Numbered from the stretch's first letter, positions 44,550 to 53,739 are shown. The stretch: DNA of 64,000 nucleotides from Arthrobacter nitrophenolicus (GCF_000332815.1 NZ_AOFD01000012.1:26309-90308), one strand, 5' to 3'. The notes: a model not told the origin generated them from the sequence alone. Made by a program: numbers and translations.

Positions 44550-45185
44550 ATGGTTCCCCTCTCCAACCTGCTGGCGTTTTCGCTCGCCTCGGTGGTACTC
44601 ATTGCCGTCCCGGGGCCGAGCGTGCTCTTCGTGATCGGCCGTTCCCTGGCCCTGGGCTGGAAGGGCGGTGTCCTCACCGTCCTGGGAAATGCGGCGGGGC
44701 AGCTGCTCCAGGTGGCTGCCGTGGCCCTGGGGGTGGGCATCGTGGTGGCGCAGTCCGTGGCTCTCTTCACCATCGTGAAGTTTGCCGGTGCCGCCTACCT
44801 CGTCTATCTGGGCGTGCAGGCAATCCGGCATCACCGCAGGCCGGCAGCGCCGAAACGGAGCCCTGCCCCGTCCGCGCCCTGGCGGCTGGTGGGGCAGGGA
44901 GCCGTTGTGGGTGCCACCAACCCCAAGTCGGTCGTTTTCTTCGTTGCCGTCCTGCCCCAGTTCGTGGACTATGCGTCCGGCGCCATCCCCCTGCAACTGG
45001 GCCTGCTGGGCGCTGTGTTCCTGCTGATCGCCCTGGTCTCGGACAGCCTCTGGGCCATTGCCGCCGGCACGGCCCGGCAGTGGTTCGCCCGGTCTCCGCG
45101 CAGGGTGGACGCTGTGGAGGCCACGGGCGGAGCACTGATGATCGGACTGGGCGGCACCCTCGCCCTCACGGGCAGCAAGTCCTGA
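44550..45185 (+). CDS. LysE-family exporter (RhtB type)
   Basis: A 211-residue membrane protein with six helices. The N-terminus LLAFSLASVVLIAVPGPSVLF carries the conserved P-G-P motif of the LysE/RhtB family. The middle has GVLTVLGNAAGQLLQVAAVA and KFAGAAYLVYLGVQAIR. A basic loop comes before GATNPKSVVFFVAVLPQFV. Such proteins export amino acids or their derivatives, such as homoserine, threonine or lysine. The substrate is open. It is not obviously linked to the hut genes, although they are adjacent. It is followed by a hairpin terminator. Confidence 0.9.
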   Translation: MVPLSNLLAFSLASVVLIAVPGPSVLFVIGRSLALGWKGGVLTVLGNAAGQLLQVAAVALGVGIVVAQSVALFTIVKFAGAAYLVYLGVQAIRHHRRPAAPKRSPAPSAPWRLVGQGAVVGATNPKSVVFFVAVLPQFVDYASGAIPLQLGLLGAVFLLIALVSDSLWAIAAGTARQWFARSPRRVDAVEATGGALMIGLGGTLALTGSKS

Positions 45186-45225
45186 CCCCCTCCCGGCGCT
45201 CGCTCACTTAATGCACGGTATGTCG

Positions 45226-45258
45226 GATCCCTCTCTCACCGGGTGACAGAGGGATCCC
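45226..45258. terminator. Hairpin between lysE and qorB (convergent)
   Basis: GGATCCCTCT ... AGAGGGATCC is a perfect 10-bp stem. An inner TCAC/GTGA pairing around CGG extends it, and CCCCCAAAACC follows. It sits between the convergent lysE-type and qorB-type genes and probably terminates one or both transcripts. Confidence 0.75.
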
Positions 45259-45305
45259 CCAAAACCTGCAGGATGTGCGGGAGCGCCGGGAGTGCAGCGC
45301 GTTCG

Positions 45306-46169
45306 TCAGACGGCGGCGGCCGCCGACCGCACCGCCTCGGCGAGGGACGTCGTCGGCCGTCCAATCAGCTTCCGCAGGTCGCCCGTGCTGACCAGCAGGT
45401 CGCCGCGGGCGATGCCCAGGTCCGAGTCGGCAAGGATTTCCGCGAAGGCAGCCGGAACGCCGGCGCCCGCCAGCAGGCCCGCGTAATCCTCGGCGGGCAG
45501 GTTGTTGTAGCTGATCTCCTTGCCGGTAGCGGCGGTGATCTCCGCGGCCAGGTCCGCCATGGTGAAAGCTTCGTCACCGCCCAGCTCGTACACCTTGCCC
45601 GCCTGCCCGTCGGCAACCAGGACGGCCGCGGCCGCGTGCGCATAGTCAGCCCTGGAGGCACCGCTGACCCTGCCCGAGCCCGCGGCACCGGCGAGCCCAC
45701 CCTGCGCGAGGGTTCCCGGCAGCTGCTCCGTGTAGTTTTCCAGGTACCAGCCGTTGCGCAGCAGGACGAAGGGGACACCGGACCCGCGGAGGATGGCTTC
45801 CGTCTTCTTGTGCTCGGCGGCCAGCAGCATGCCGGTGGTATCGGCATTGGCGATGCTGGTGTACGCCAGGAGCTCCACGCCTTCGGCCTTGGCCGCCTCA
45901 ATAACAGTGCGGTGCTGCTCCACCCGCTGGCCCACCTCACTGCCGGAGACCAGCAGCACCCGGCGGGCACCCCGCAAGGCCGCAGCCACGGATGCCGCGT
46001 CCGCATAGTCCAAGCGCCGGACCTGCACGCCCTGCTCCGCGAAGTCCGCCAGCTTGTCGACGGAGCGCCCGGCTGCCACGATGTCCTGGGCGGGAACGTT
46101 GCGCTCCAGCAGTGCCTCGATGACGTGGCGGCCGAGTTGTCCGGTGGCTCCGGTTACGACGATGCTCAC
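45306..46169 (-). CDS. qorB: Quinone oxidoreductase-like SDR (QorB type)
   Basis: A 287-residue NmrA-like NADPH-dependent quinone reductase. The GTG at 46169 follows AAGGA and begins VSIVVTGATGQLGRHVIEAL, the atypical Rossmann motif GATGxLG. Diagnostic QorB segments are VSGSEVGQRVEQHRTVIEAA, LLRNGWYLENYTEQLPGTL, GASRADYAHAAAAVL and KVYELGGDEAFTM, ending KLIGRPTTSLAEAV. In E. coli qorB (ytfG) faces the HxlR regulator gene ytfH, and here the same divergent pair is preserved. It likely detoxifies quinones under control of that regulator. Confidence 0.9.
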   Translation of the reverse strand: MSIVVTGATGQLGRHVIEALLERNVPAQDIVAAGRSVDKLADFAEQGVQVRRLDYADAASVAAALRGARRVLLVSGSEVGQRVEQHRTVIEAAKAEGVELLAYTSIANADTTGMLLAAEHKKTEAILRGSGVPFVLLRNGWYLENYTEQLPGTLAQGGLAGAAGSGRVSGASRADYAHAAAAVLVADGQAGKVYELGGDEAFTMADLAAEITAATGKEISYNNLPAEDYAGLLAGAGVPAAFAEILADSDLGIARGDLLVSTGDLRKLIGRPTTSLAEAVRSAAAAV

Positions 46170-46242
46170 AATGGTCCTTTCGTTTGGTTTCAGCCTGTCG
46201 AAGGGCACAACCATGGTCCGCCGGGTTTACTTCCCAATAGAG

Positions 46243-46267
46243 AGTACGCACTTGAAGGTAAGGTACT
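46243..46267. promoter_or_regulatory. Putative HxlR operator between qorB and its regulator
   Basis: AGTAC (46243-46247) and GTACT (46263-46267) form an inverted repeat with a 15-bp spacer in the 118-bp divergent promoter region, close to the regulator start. HxlR-family repressors such as YodB and HypR bind TACT/AGTA-type inverted repeats, so this is the likely operator. Confidence 0.55.
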
Positions 46268-46287
46268 GACCCCGCGGTAAGCTGTCC

Positions 46288-46689
46288 ATGGAAGCCACCA
46301 CGCATCCGTCCCCGCTGCCCCGGAGCTTTGCCGACGGCGTCTTCCCGGCCGGGTGCCCCAGCCGGATCCTGCTGGACCACATCACCAGCAAATGGGGCGT
46401 ACTGATCCTGCTGTCCCTGTCCGAAGGGGAGCAGCGGTGGAGCGAATTGCGGCGGCGGGCCGAGGGCATCAGCGAAAAAATGCTGGCCCAGACGCTCAAG
46501 ACCCTGGAACGGGACGGCCTGGTCAGCAGGCACGCCCAGCCGGTCATTCCGCCACGCGTCGACTACAGCCTCACCGGGAAGGGGTACGAACTCAGCGGAC
46601 TGCTGGTGCCCCTGGTTGCCTGGGCCTTCGACAACGCTGACGACATCATCAACGGCCAGAGCAGTCGCGGAGCAGTGCCGGGCAAGTAG
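46288..46689 (+). CDS. HxlR-family redox/electrophile-sensing regulator
   Basis: A 133-residue winged-HTH protein of the HxlR/DUF24 family. The conserved N-terminal Cys is at residue 23 in GVFPAGCPSRILLDHI, the usual site of thiol-based sensing of quinones or electrophiles. The HTH follows in KWGVLILLSLSEGEQRWSEL and ISEKMLAQTLKTLERDGLVS, then a wing RVDYSLTGKGYEL. It is divergent from qorB, as ytfH is from ytfG in E. coli, so it probably represses qorB until the Cys is oxidised or alkylated. Confidence 0.92.
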   Translation: MEATTHPSPLPRSFADGVFPAGCPSRILLDHITSKWGVLILLSLSEGEQRWSELRRRAEGISEKMLAQTLKTLERDGLVSRHAQPVIPPRVDYSLTGKGYELSGLLVPLVAWAFDNADDIINGQSSRGAVPGK

Positions 46690-46858
46690 CGGCCCAAGCA
46701 AAGACGAGTACCTGTTACTGGTGTGACTGGTGTGAATAGCGCATAGCTTTGGGGTAAGGTGCCCAGCCGGAATGGGAGGGCCGCCCTCTGCTGGGAGCGT
46801 TCCGGTTGACCTGCACCGCCAGTGAGCGGCCCCTGCCGCTTTCGAGGAGTTGGTTCGC

Positions 46859-47122
46859 ATGGTCAAAGCCCAAGTCCAGGACCCTTACAGCATGGGCCGG
46901 CCCGTCAGCCTGGCCGAAGCCGCAAAGCACATCTGGACCCGGGTCCGGAGGTCCTTCGCCCCACGTTCCCCTTTCAAGATCGGCGACGCCGTAGTGGGTG
47001 ACGATCCCTTCAAGGGCCGGCATGAGGGGGTGGTGGTGTTCCTGCAGGGAACCGCCGCCGGTGTGGACACAGCACAGGGCGTGTTCTTCTACGACCACCG
47101 GCAGCTCAAACGCCTTGACTAA
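46859..47122 (+). CDS. Small conserved hypothetical protein
   Basis: An 87-residue soluble protein. The ATG at 46859 follows GAGGAG. An upstream in-frame TTG would add only three residues. The sequence runs VKAQVQDPYSMGRPVSLAEA, a basic stretch (HIWTRVRRSFAPRSPFKIGD), then FKGRHEGVVVFLQGTAAGVD. The central GVVVFLQG and FFYDHRQLKRLD suggest a small beta-rich fold. I do not recognise the family. A 9-bp direct repeat (ACTGGTGTG twice, 46717-46734) lies in its upstream region. It is convergent with the SDR gene. Confidence 0.65.
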   Translation: MVKAQVQDPYSMGRPVSLAEAAKHIWTRVRRSFAPRSPFKIGDAVVGDDPFKGRHEGVVVFLQGTAAGVDTAQGVFFYDHRQLKRLD

Positions 47123-47150
47123 CCCCCAAAGGACAAGAACTCGAGGGGGG

Positions 47151-47939
47151 CTACTTCGCTGACCAGCCGCCGTCCATGGTGTAGCTGGCACCGGTGACCA
47201 TTCCCGCAGGGGCCGACGCCAGCCACGCCACCAGGGATGCTACCTCCTCCGGCTCCACCAGGCGCTTGATGGCGGACTCGGTAAGCATCACCCTGGCCAG
47301 GACTTCGGACTCGGGGATGCCGTGCACCTTGGCCTGGTCCGCGATCTGCGACTCCACCAGCGGCGTGCGCACATAGCCGGGGTTGATGCAGTTGGAAGTC
47401 ACCCCGTGCTCCCCGCCCTCCAGCGCCGTCACCTTGCTGAGCCCCTCAAGCCCGTGCTTGGCGGCGACGTAGGCGCTCTTGAACGGCGAAGCCCGAATAC
47501 CGTGAACCGAGGAAAGGTTGATGATCCGGCCAAAATTGTTGGCGTACATGTGCGGCAGTGCCGCCCGGATCAACAGGAACGGCGCCTCCAGCATCAGGGT
47601 GAGGAGCCGCCGGAAATCGGCGGGATCGAACTCCTCGATGGGGCTGATGCGCTGGATCCCGGCGTTATTCACCAGGATGTCGCAGTCCAGGCTCAGGGTG
47701 GCGAGCCGGTCCACATCCAGCAGGTCCACAGCCCAGGAGGTGCCGCCCACCTCGTCGGCGAGCGCGGCGGCGCCGGCGGAGTCGACGTCGGCCACCACCA
47801 CCTTGGCCCCGCGCGCCGCGAGCTCCCGCACGCACGCCGCTCCGATTCCACTGGCACCTCCGGTAACCAGCGCCTTCCGGCCGTTCAAATCACCGCCGGA
47901 CCCGGCTGCCTGGTTTGCGGGGCGTTGCTCTGCGCTCAC
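47151..47939 (-). CDS. 3-hydroxybutyrate dehydrogenase-type SDR
   Basis: A 262-residue classical short-chain dehydrogenase/reductase. The cofactor motif TGGASGIGAACVRELAARG, the NNAG structural motif (ILVNNAGIQRISPI), catalytic Ser in IINLSSVHGIRAS and catalytic Y-x-x-x-K in SAYVAAKHGLEGLSKVTALE are present. The NNAGIQ.SPIEEF and SSVHG segments and the overall length match D-3-hydroxybutyrate dehydrogenase, which interconverts 3-hydroxybutyrate and acetoacetate with NAD+. It is divergent from a LysR-family gene, which is its likely regulator. Confidence 0.85.
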   Translation of the reverse strand: MSAEQRPANQAAGSGGDLNGRKALVTGGASGIGAACVRELAARGAKVVVADVDSAGAAALADEVGGTSWAVDLLDVDRLATLSLDCDILVNNAGIQRISPIEEFDPADFRRLLTLMLEAPFLLIRAALPHMYANNFGRIINLSSVHGIRASPFKSAYVAAKHGLEGLSKVTALEGGEHGVTSNCINPGYVRTPLVESQIADQAKVHGIPESEVLARVMLTESAIKRLVEPEEVASLVAWLASAPAGMVTGASYTMDGGWSAK

Positions 47940-48065
47940 TGTTTCTCCTTGGTGTCTTCACTGACACGTGCTGGTCTCCAGCACTGACGGCTACCCTGAG
48001 TATTGCTGCACACAGATGCGGCTTCAATAACCAAACCGGCACCCGCCATGTGCAGAATTGCAGAT

Positions 48066-48959
48066 ATGAACGCCAATCCGGATGACCTCCTGGTCCTGCT
48101 CGCAGTGTCCCGCTCGGCAAAATTTACGACGGCGGCCCAGGCCTTGGGGCTGAACCACACCACCGTCTCGCGCAGGATCGCCGCGCTGGAGAAAGCGCTG
48201 GGCGGCCGGGTCCTTGCCCGCGCCGCGGGCGGTTGGGAACTGACCGAGCTGGGCCAGCAGGCGGTGCTTGTGGCCGAGCAGGTGGAGGCCGTCCTGGGCA
48301 CGCTGGGACCGGCGGGCAAGGCACCGGACCCGATAACCGGCGTCGTGCGCATGACGGCGACCGACGGGTTCAGCGCCTACATCGCGGCTCCTGCAGTGGC
48401 CCGGCTCCGCCGTGACCACCCGGGCCTCAGCGTGGAGGTGGTGACCATGACCCGGCGGGCTCTGCAGCAGCGCTCGGGGCTGGACATCGAGGTGGTGGTG
48501 GGAGAGCCGCAGGTGCACCGTGCCGAGGCCGTGCGGCTGGGCGAATACATGCTGGGCATGTACGCCTCACGGGCCTACCTTGCCGAGCATGGGATGCCCG
48601 GCAGCGTGGCCGAGCTCAACGAGCATCCGCTGGTGTATTTCGTGGACTCGATGCTGCAGGTGGACGACCTGGACGCGCCGCGCCGGCTGGTCCCTGCCAT
48701 GCGCGACGGACTGACGTCCACCAACGTCTTCGTCCACGTCGAGGCCACGCGGGCGGGCGCAGGTGTGGGATTCCTGCCCTGCTTCATGGGCGACCTCCAC
48801 GATGACCTGGTCCGGTTGTTCCCGGATGAGATCGCCGAACTGCTCCCCTACTGGATGGTCCTGCGTGCGGAGTCACTGCGACGGCCGGCGGTCGCGGCCG
48901 TGGTGCAGGCGCTGCGGGACCAGGTGGCCGCCCACCGGGAGGCACTCCTGGGCCGCTGA
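48066..48959 (+). CDS. LysR-family transcriptional regulator
   Basis: A 297-residue regulator. The winged HTH occupies about 1-60 (DDLLVLLAVSRSAKFTTAAQ, LGLNHTTVSRRIAALEK). A linker helix precedes the C-terminal effector-binding domain, from about 90 onward (VVRMTATDGFSAYIAAPAVA; EATRAGAGVGFLPCFMGDL). I chose the ATG at 48066 over an earlier in-frame ATG because the HTH spacing is then normal. It is divergent from the hydroxybutyrate dehydrogenase gene. LysR genes usually regulate the divergent neighbour, so a ketone-body or fatty-acid metabolite may be its effector; this is inferred. Confidence 0.9.
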   Translation: MNANPDDLLVLLAVSRSAKFTTAAQALGLNHTTVSRRIAALEKALGGRVLARAAGGWELTELGQQAVLVAEQVEAVLGTLGPAGKAPDPITGVVRMTATDGFSAYIAAPAVARLRRDHPGLSVEVVTMTRRALQQRSGLDIEVVVGEPQVHRAEAVRLGEYMLGMYASRAYLAEHGMPGSVAELNEHPLVYFVDSMLQVDDLDAPRRLVPAMRDGLTSTNVFVHVEATRAGAGVGFLPCFMGDLHDDLVRLFPDEIAELLPYWMVLRAESLRRPAVAAVVQALRDQVAAHREALLGR

Positions 48960-48969
48960 AAAACGATAA

Positions 48970-49949
48970 CTACGTGGGCCCACGCCCGCCGGGTTCCCTG
49001 GCCGAGCTTGCGAGGTTAGGGTGCGGGTGGGGAGGATCGTGGCGGACCGGGGCGCCGGCAGCGAAGGCCCGGACCTGGGCGTCGTCCCAGAGTTGTGCCG
49101 GGACCGCGCCGCCCAGGAGCCGGCGGGCTAGCTGCGGATCGTCCCCAAAGGGAACGTCGCTGCCGGCCATGACCATGTTCCGTAGCGCCTGCCCTTCAGC
49201 ATGGCGGGGTCGGCGATGATAACGGTGTGCGCGAAGGCGGCCGCGAGGGTGGCGGCGTCTTCGCGCGCGTTCTTGAGGTCCGGCCCGTCGCCGGAGTTCA
49301 CGACGTACACCCCACCGGGGGCGAGGACCCGGCGGACGTGCTGGTTGAACTCGGCCGTTGTCAGCGGGCGCGGGGTCAGGGCACCGGCGAAGACGTCCCG
49401 GATGATGAAGTCCCGGGTGTCCGGGGTCAGGGTCTCCGTCACCTGGCGGGCCTCCCCCACCCGCAGGCGCAGCAGCGGGGCCTTGGGGAGGTCGAACCAG
49501 CCGCGGACATATTCGGCCAGCTTCCCGTCGAGCTCCACCACCACCTGCCGCGCGTCGGGGTAGGCGGCGGCAAAGTAGCGGGCCAGCGAGCAGGCGCCGC
49601 CGCCCAAATGCAGCCCGCGCAGCCGGGAGGTTGTGCCGGTGCCCGCTGCGGAGCCTCCGGAAGCAATGCCCGACGGCGGCCAGCGCGACTCGATCAGCGC
49701 CGCCATCCAGCGCATGTACTCGAAGTCGAGGAACAGGGGGTCGGCGAGGTCGATGTGCGAGCTCATGACGCCGTTGATCTTCAGGAGCCAGCCGGTGGAG
49801 TTGTCCTGGTCCGCGATCAGCTCGCAGTCGCCGGTATCGATGTAGTAGACGCCTTCCACGGGACCGCCAGGCTTTGTCCCCTTGGTTTGTTCGGCCGTGA
49901 CAGCCGCCGTCCGGCCGGCCCGGCCCCCTGACTTTCCGCGTTTAGCCAT
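48970..49949 (-). CDS. Spermidine synthase-like methyltransferase-fold protein (frameshift in sequence)
   Basis: About 326 residues when corrected. After a basic Gly/Ala N-terminus comes VEGVYYIDTGDCELIADQDN, then a Rossmann-type core: LHLGGGACSLARYFAAAYP is the glycine-rich nucleotide loop and VVELDGKLAEYVRGWF the acidic strand. GGVYVVNSGDG lies further on. The frame breaks at the CC at 49180-49181, and adding one base joins RRYG to NMVMAGSDVPFGDDPQLARR. This is the spermidine-synthase-like, fused-MFS-less family common in actinobacteria. True polyamine synthesis is not established. The antisense LysR gene ends 10 bp away. Confidence 0.8.
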
Positions 49950-50045
49950 TACCCGTGCCGCGCCTCAGTCATGCTTCAACCCTAAATGACGCCCGGGTCC
50001 GCACCGCACCGGAAACCGGCGCGGCACGGCCCCAGGAAACCGCTC

Positions 50046-51578
50046 CTAGATGGCCGAAGCGGCACCCTCGCCGTCCCTGATCCGGTTGACCACGGCGGTG
50101 GTGGAGCGTTCCGCCACGTAGTCCAGGATGGCCACCCGGCCGCCGTATTCCTCCACGGCCGGGGTCTCCGCCAGCATCTCCGGGGTGTAGTCCCCGCCCT
50201 TGGCGTAGACCTCCGGGCGGAGCTGCCGGATGAGCGGCCCGGCGGTGGGGGTGTCGAAGACGGTCACGTAGTCCACGCAGCTGAGCGCAGCCACCACGGC
50301 GGCCCGGTCGCCCACGGCGTTGATGGGCCGGCCGGCGCCCTTGAGCCGGCGGACCGAGTCGTCGCTGTTGAGGGCCACCACCAGGATGTCGCCCAGCTGC
50401 TTGGCCTGGTTGAGGTAGCGGGTGTGGCCGCTGTGCAGAACGTCGAAGCAGCCGTTAGTCAGCACGATCCGCTGCCCCTGGGCCCGGTGCACGTCGAGCT
50501 GCCGTTCCAGTTCATCGGCACCCAGTGCGGTGTCCGCGAAGGCCCGGAGGTAGCGGCCCAGCTGTTCGGTGCTGCACACCGACGTGCCCGGCTGGTGCAC
50601 CACCACATCCGCTGCGGACTGCGCCAGGTCCAGGCTCGCGGTCAGGGGCAGCCCGGCCGAGCGGCCCAGCGTGAGGGCCGCAACGAACGTGTCGCCGGCC
50701 CCGGAGGCCTGCTTCTCGGCCGCCGGCCGTGCCCACGTGCGGTGCCGGACGCCGTCGGACGTCAGCAGAACCGTGCCGTCGCGGTCCAGGGTGACCACCA
50801 CCGCCCGGGCGCCGGTGGCCGCGAGCAGGGCTTCGGCGTGCGCACCTATGGCGTCCACGCGTTCCTGTCCGTCGGGCAGCCGCCGGTCCAGCAGCCGCGC
50901 CGTTTCCTGCGCGTTCGGGGTGACCAGGTCAGGGTGCAGCGGAGCCCAGGGGCGGGGATCGTGCGAATCGACCACCACCAGGGGCCGCCGCGCCGCGCCT
51001 TCCCGGGCCCCCAGCGCCGCCACCAGTCCGTCATGCACCGGCCCGGCGAGGACGCCGTTGCCGTAGTCGCAGACCAGGACGGCATCCTGGCGTTCGACGG
51101 CGGCGCGCACCGAGGCGGCCAGCGCGGCCAGCGCGTCGGCCGGCACAGTCCTGGCTGAGTCGTCCAGGCGCAGCATCACCTGCCCGCCGCTGCTGATCCT
51201 GGTTTTGGTGGTGGTCACCATGTCCGGGTGGGTCTGCAGGTGCCGGACGTCGATGCCGGCAGCCACCAGCTGGTTGCGCAGGTCCACGCCGGCGTCGTCG
51301 GTGCCGATGATCCCGGCCACGGAAACCCGCGCGCCCAGGGCGGCCAGGTTCATGGCGGTGTTGGCTGCGCCGCCGGGGACGGACTCCCGGACCTGGATGT
51401 CCACCACCGGGGCGGGGGCCTCGCGGCAGAGCCGCTCGATGGTGCCGCTCCACCAGCCGTCCAGCATGAGGTCGCCAATCACCAGGATGCGTGGTTCTTC
51501 CGCCGCCAGCCGCCCGGGCAGCCACTCCGACAGTGCCCGCTGGCTGGAGAGGTCCACGGCTTCTGGAGAGGTGCTCAT
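50046..51578 (-). CDS. Bifunctional heptose-7-phosphate kinase / heptose-1-phosphate adenylyltransferase (HldE-like)
   Basis: A 510-residue two-domain enzyme. The N-terminal PfkB/ribokinase kinase (about 28-345) has VIGDLMLDGWW, the sugar-binding GGAANTAMN and the catalytic GAGDT (Asp about 296). The C-terminal adenylyltransferase (about 370-500) has TNGCFDVLHSGH (HxGH about 382-385), LNSDDSVRRLKG and KGGDYTPEML. In Gram-negatives HldE makes heptose 1,7-bisphosphate and then activates heptose-1-phosphate with ATP. It is the last gene of the operon and overlaps the aldehyde dehydrogenase gene by 4 bp. Confidence 0.9.
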   Translation of the reverse strand: MSTSPEAVDLSSQRALSEWLPGRLAAEEPRILVIGDLMLDGWWSGTIERLCREAPAPVVDIQVRESVPGGAANTAMNLAALGARVSVAGIIGTDDAGVDLRNQLVAAGIDVRHLQTHPDMVTTTKTRISSGGQVMLRLDDSARTVPADALAALAASVRAAVERQDAVLVCDYGNGVLAGPVHDGLVAALGAREGAARRPLVVVDSHDPRPWAPLHPDLVTPNAQETARLLDRRLPDGQERVDAIGAHAEALLAATGARAVVVTLDRDGTVLLTSDGVRHRTWARPAAEKQASGAGDTFVAALTLGRSAGLPLTASLDLAQSAADVVVHQPGTSVCSTEQLGRYLRAFADTALGADELERQLDVHRAQGQRIVLTNGCFDVLHSGHTRYLNQAKQLGDILVVALNSDDSVRRLKGAGRPINAVGDRAAVVAALSCVDYVTVFDTPTAGPLIRQLRPEVYAKGGDYTPEMLAETPAVEEYGGRVAILDYVAERSTTAVVNRIRDGEGAASAI

Positions 51579-52998
51579 GGCTGGTCCTTCCGGGGGGTCG
51601 TCGCGGGCGGGGCAGCAATGTGCACCACCTTCACCTGGCTGAACTCGTCCAGCAGCTCCGGGCCGTAACCGAACCCGTGCCCGCTGTCGCCGCGCGGCTG
51701 TGCCGCGCCGCCCGGGGCGCCGCCGAACACCTCATTGACCTTGACGGTTCCCACCGGCAGGGCCGCGACCGCCTGCTGGATGTGCGCGATATTGCCGCTC
51801 AGGACTGTGGCGGCCAGGCCATACCTGCCGCTGCATGCCAGGCGCAGGCCGTCGTCGAACGTGTCCACCACCTGCACCGGGGCAACCGGGCCGAAGGTCT
51901 CCTCTGTCATGACCTGCATCCCGTCCGTGCAGTCCAGCAGCACGGTGGCCGGATACAAGGACCCCGGCCCGTCCGGAAGGGTGCCGCCCTCAACCGCCCG
52001 GGCACCCTGTTCCAGGGCGTCCGCAACCTGGGCGTGCACCTCGTCGCGCATGCGCAGGTCCACCAGCGGCGCCACGCTGCCGTTGCTGTTGCGCTGCGCG
52101 GCCTCTGCCTGCAGGGCGGCGCAGAACTCCTCCGCGATGGCCTTGTGGACGTAGATCCGCTCCACCGCTGTGCAGATCTGGCCGCTGTTGCTGAAGGCAC
52201 CGATGGCGGCCTGGCTGGCGGCCCAGGCGGGATCCACATCGCTGTCCACGAGCAGCGGATCGTTGCCGCCGTTCTCCCTGATCACGTGGGCTCCGGTCAG
52301 CGCCCCGGCCCGGGCGATCCGGGCACCAGAGGCGCTGGACCCCACGTGGGCCAGCACATCCACGTCGGCCTGGGACAGCAGGGCGCCCACCTCCGCCCCG
52401 CCGTTGACCGTAAGGAACACCCCTGGCGGAAAGGCCGGCGCCAGGACCTCGCCGAGCGCCTCGCCCAGGCGCGGGCACCGCTCGCTGGGCTTGTGGATGA
52501 CGGTGTTTCCGGTGACCAGGCTGCGCCGATCAGGCCGCAGGCCACCGCCACCGGATCGTTCCAGGGCGTCAGGAGGACTGCCACGCCCCGGGATTCGGCC
52601 ACCGTGTAGTCGGAGGCGAGCCGGTTTCCGCGGAGGCTGTGGCCACGGTGCACCGGGCCGAGCTCGGCGTACTGCTCCAGGGTGGACACCCCGGCGGCAA
52701 TGCCGGCGAGCGCTTCCTCCATCGGCCGGCCGGTTTCGCTGGCGTTGAGGCCGGCCAGCTCCTGCGCTGCGGCATCGAGTGCACGGGCAGCGGAGCGCAG
52801 CGCGGCACCCCGCTCTGCCGGGGCGGTGGCCGCCCATTCGGCGGTGGCACTGCGGGCCACTTCCACGGCATGGTCCACTGCACCCGGCCCGGCTTCGGGC
52901 ACCGTCCACAGGATGTCACCCGTGCGTGGATCCCGGATGGTGATGCCGGAACCGCTGGCGGTGTCCTGGCTGATGGTTTCGGTAGCTGTTGTAGGCAT
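51575..52998 (-). CDS. Aldehyde dehydrogenase (frameshift in sequence)
   Basis: About 474 residues when corrected. The ATG at 52998 follows GGGAGG. An NAD(P)+-dependent aldehyde dehydrogenase fold is clear: N-terminal GITIRDPRTGDILWTVPE, VAVLLTPWNDPVAVACG, cofactor region TGNTVIHKPSE, the Glu motif VIRENGGNDP and the catalytic Cys in FSNSGQICTAVERIYV. MTEETFGPVAPV and the late NEVFGGAPGG follow. The frame breaks at the GG at 52519-52520 and is joined by one added base (AALVTGNTVIHKP). Its substrate is unknown. Its place inside the heptose operon suggests oxidation of a sugar-derived aldehyde. Confidence 0.9.
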
Positions 52999-53037
52999 GG
53001 GTTCCTCCCGTCGGTTCATGCAGGGCCGGTCTGGGGC

Positions 53038-53739
53038 TTAGGGCCAGGAGCCCTCCTCCTCGTGGCAGACCAGCATCTCGCGGACTTCGCAGCCCTTCGG
53101 CTGGGACAACGCGAACAGGATGGCCTGGGCCACGTTCGCCGGATCGTTGAGCCGCGAATCGTCCTGGGGCTTGTACTGTTCGGTGCGGTCATCGAAGAAG
53201 CGGGTCTTCATCCCGCCCGGGATCATGGTGGTGACGCCGATTTCCCCGCCGGTCTCGGCGGCGAGCGCGTGGCTGAAGCCCACCACGCCGAACTTGGAGG
53301 CGCAGTAGGCTGTGGCGTCAGCCACCGCGCGCTTGCCCAGCGTGGAAGCGACCGTGACAACCCGGCCGTGGGTGGCCTTCAGGTACGGCAGGGCGGCCCG
53401 GACCACGGACACGGTGCCCATCAGGTTCACGCCGATGACCTTTTCCCACTCCGTGGCCTCGACGTCGGCCAGCTTGCCGCAGCGGTCGATCCCGGCGGCG
53501 GTGACCACCGAGTCCAGCCCGCCCACCGTCTCGGCGGCTTCGCGCACCGCGGCTTCCACCGCCAGGCGGTCGGCGACGTCCACTTCGAAGGCCTTCACGC
53601 CGGAGACGTTGCTGATGTCGCGGTCCAGCACCACCGGGGTGCCGCCCGCGTTGAGGACGGCCTCGACGACGGCGGCGCCCAGTCCGGAGGCCCCTCCGGT
53701 AATGAGGACGCGGCCGGGTGCATGCGATTCTGCGGTCAT
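53038..53739 (-). CDS. Short-chain dehydrogenase/reductase in the heptose operon
   Basis: A 233-residue classical SDR. It has cofactor motif LITGGASGLGAAVVEAVL, an NNAG-equivalent VVTAAGIDRCGKLADV (reading T-A-A-G-I), the Ser region VVTVASTLGKRA and the active-site Y-C-A-S-K in YCASKFGVVGFSHALAAE. A 39-bp gap separates it from the aldehyde dehydrogenase and a 53-bp gap from the HldE-like paralogue. It is too short and lacks the motifs to be HldD, the ADP-heptose 6-epimerase. Its substrate is unknown; a hydroxyl or keto group of a heptose or glycan precursor is a guess from context. Confidence 0.87.
   Translation of the reverse strand: MTAESHAPGRVLITGGASGLGAAVVEAVLNAGGTPVVLDRDISNVSGVKAFEVDVADRLAVEAAVREAAETVGGLDSVVTAAGIDRCGKLADVEATEWEKVIGVNLMGTVSVVRAALPYLKATHGRVVTVASTLGKRAVADATAYCASKFGVVGFSHALAAETGGEIGVTTMIPGGMKTRFFDDRTEQYKPQDDSRLNDPANVAQAILFALSQPKGCEVREMLVCHEEEGSWP

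Noticed and set aside
53038..53739. The operon SDR as the ADP-heptose epimerase HldD
   Set aside because: It is a 233-residue classical SDR with Y-C-A-S-K and lacks the longer extended-SDR architecture of HldD, so I do not call it an epimerase.
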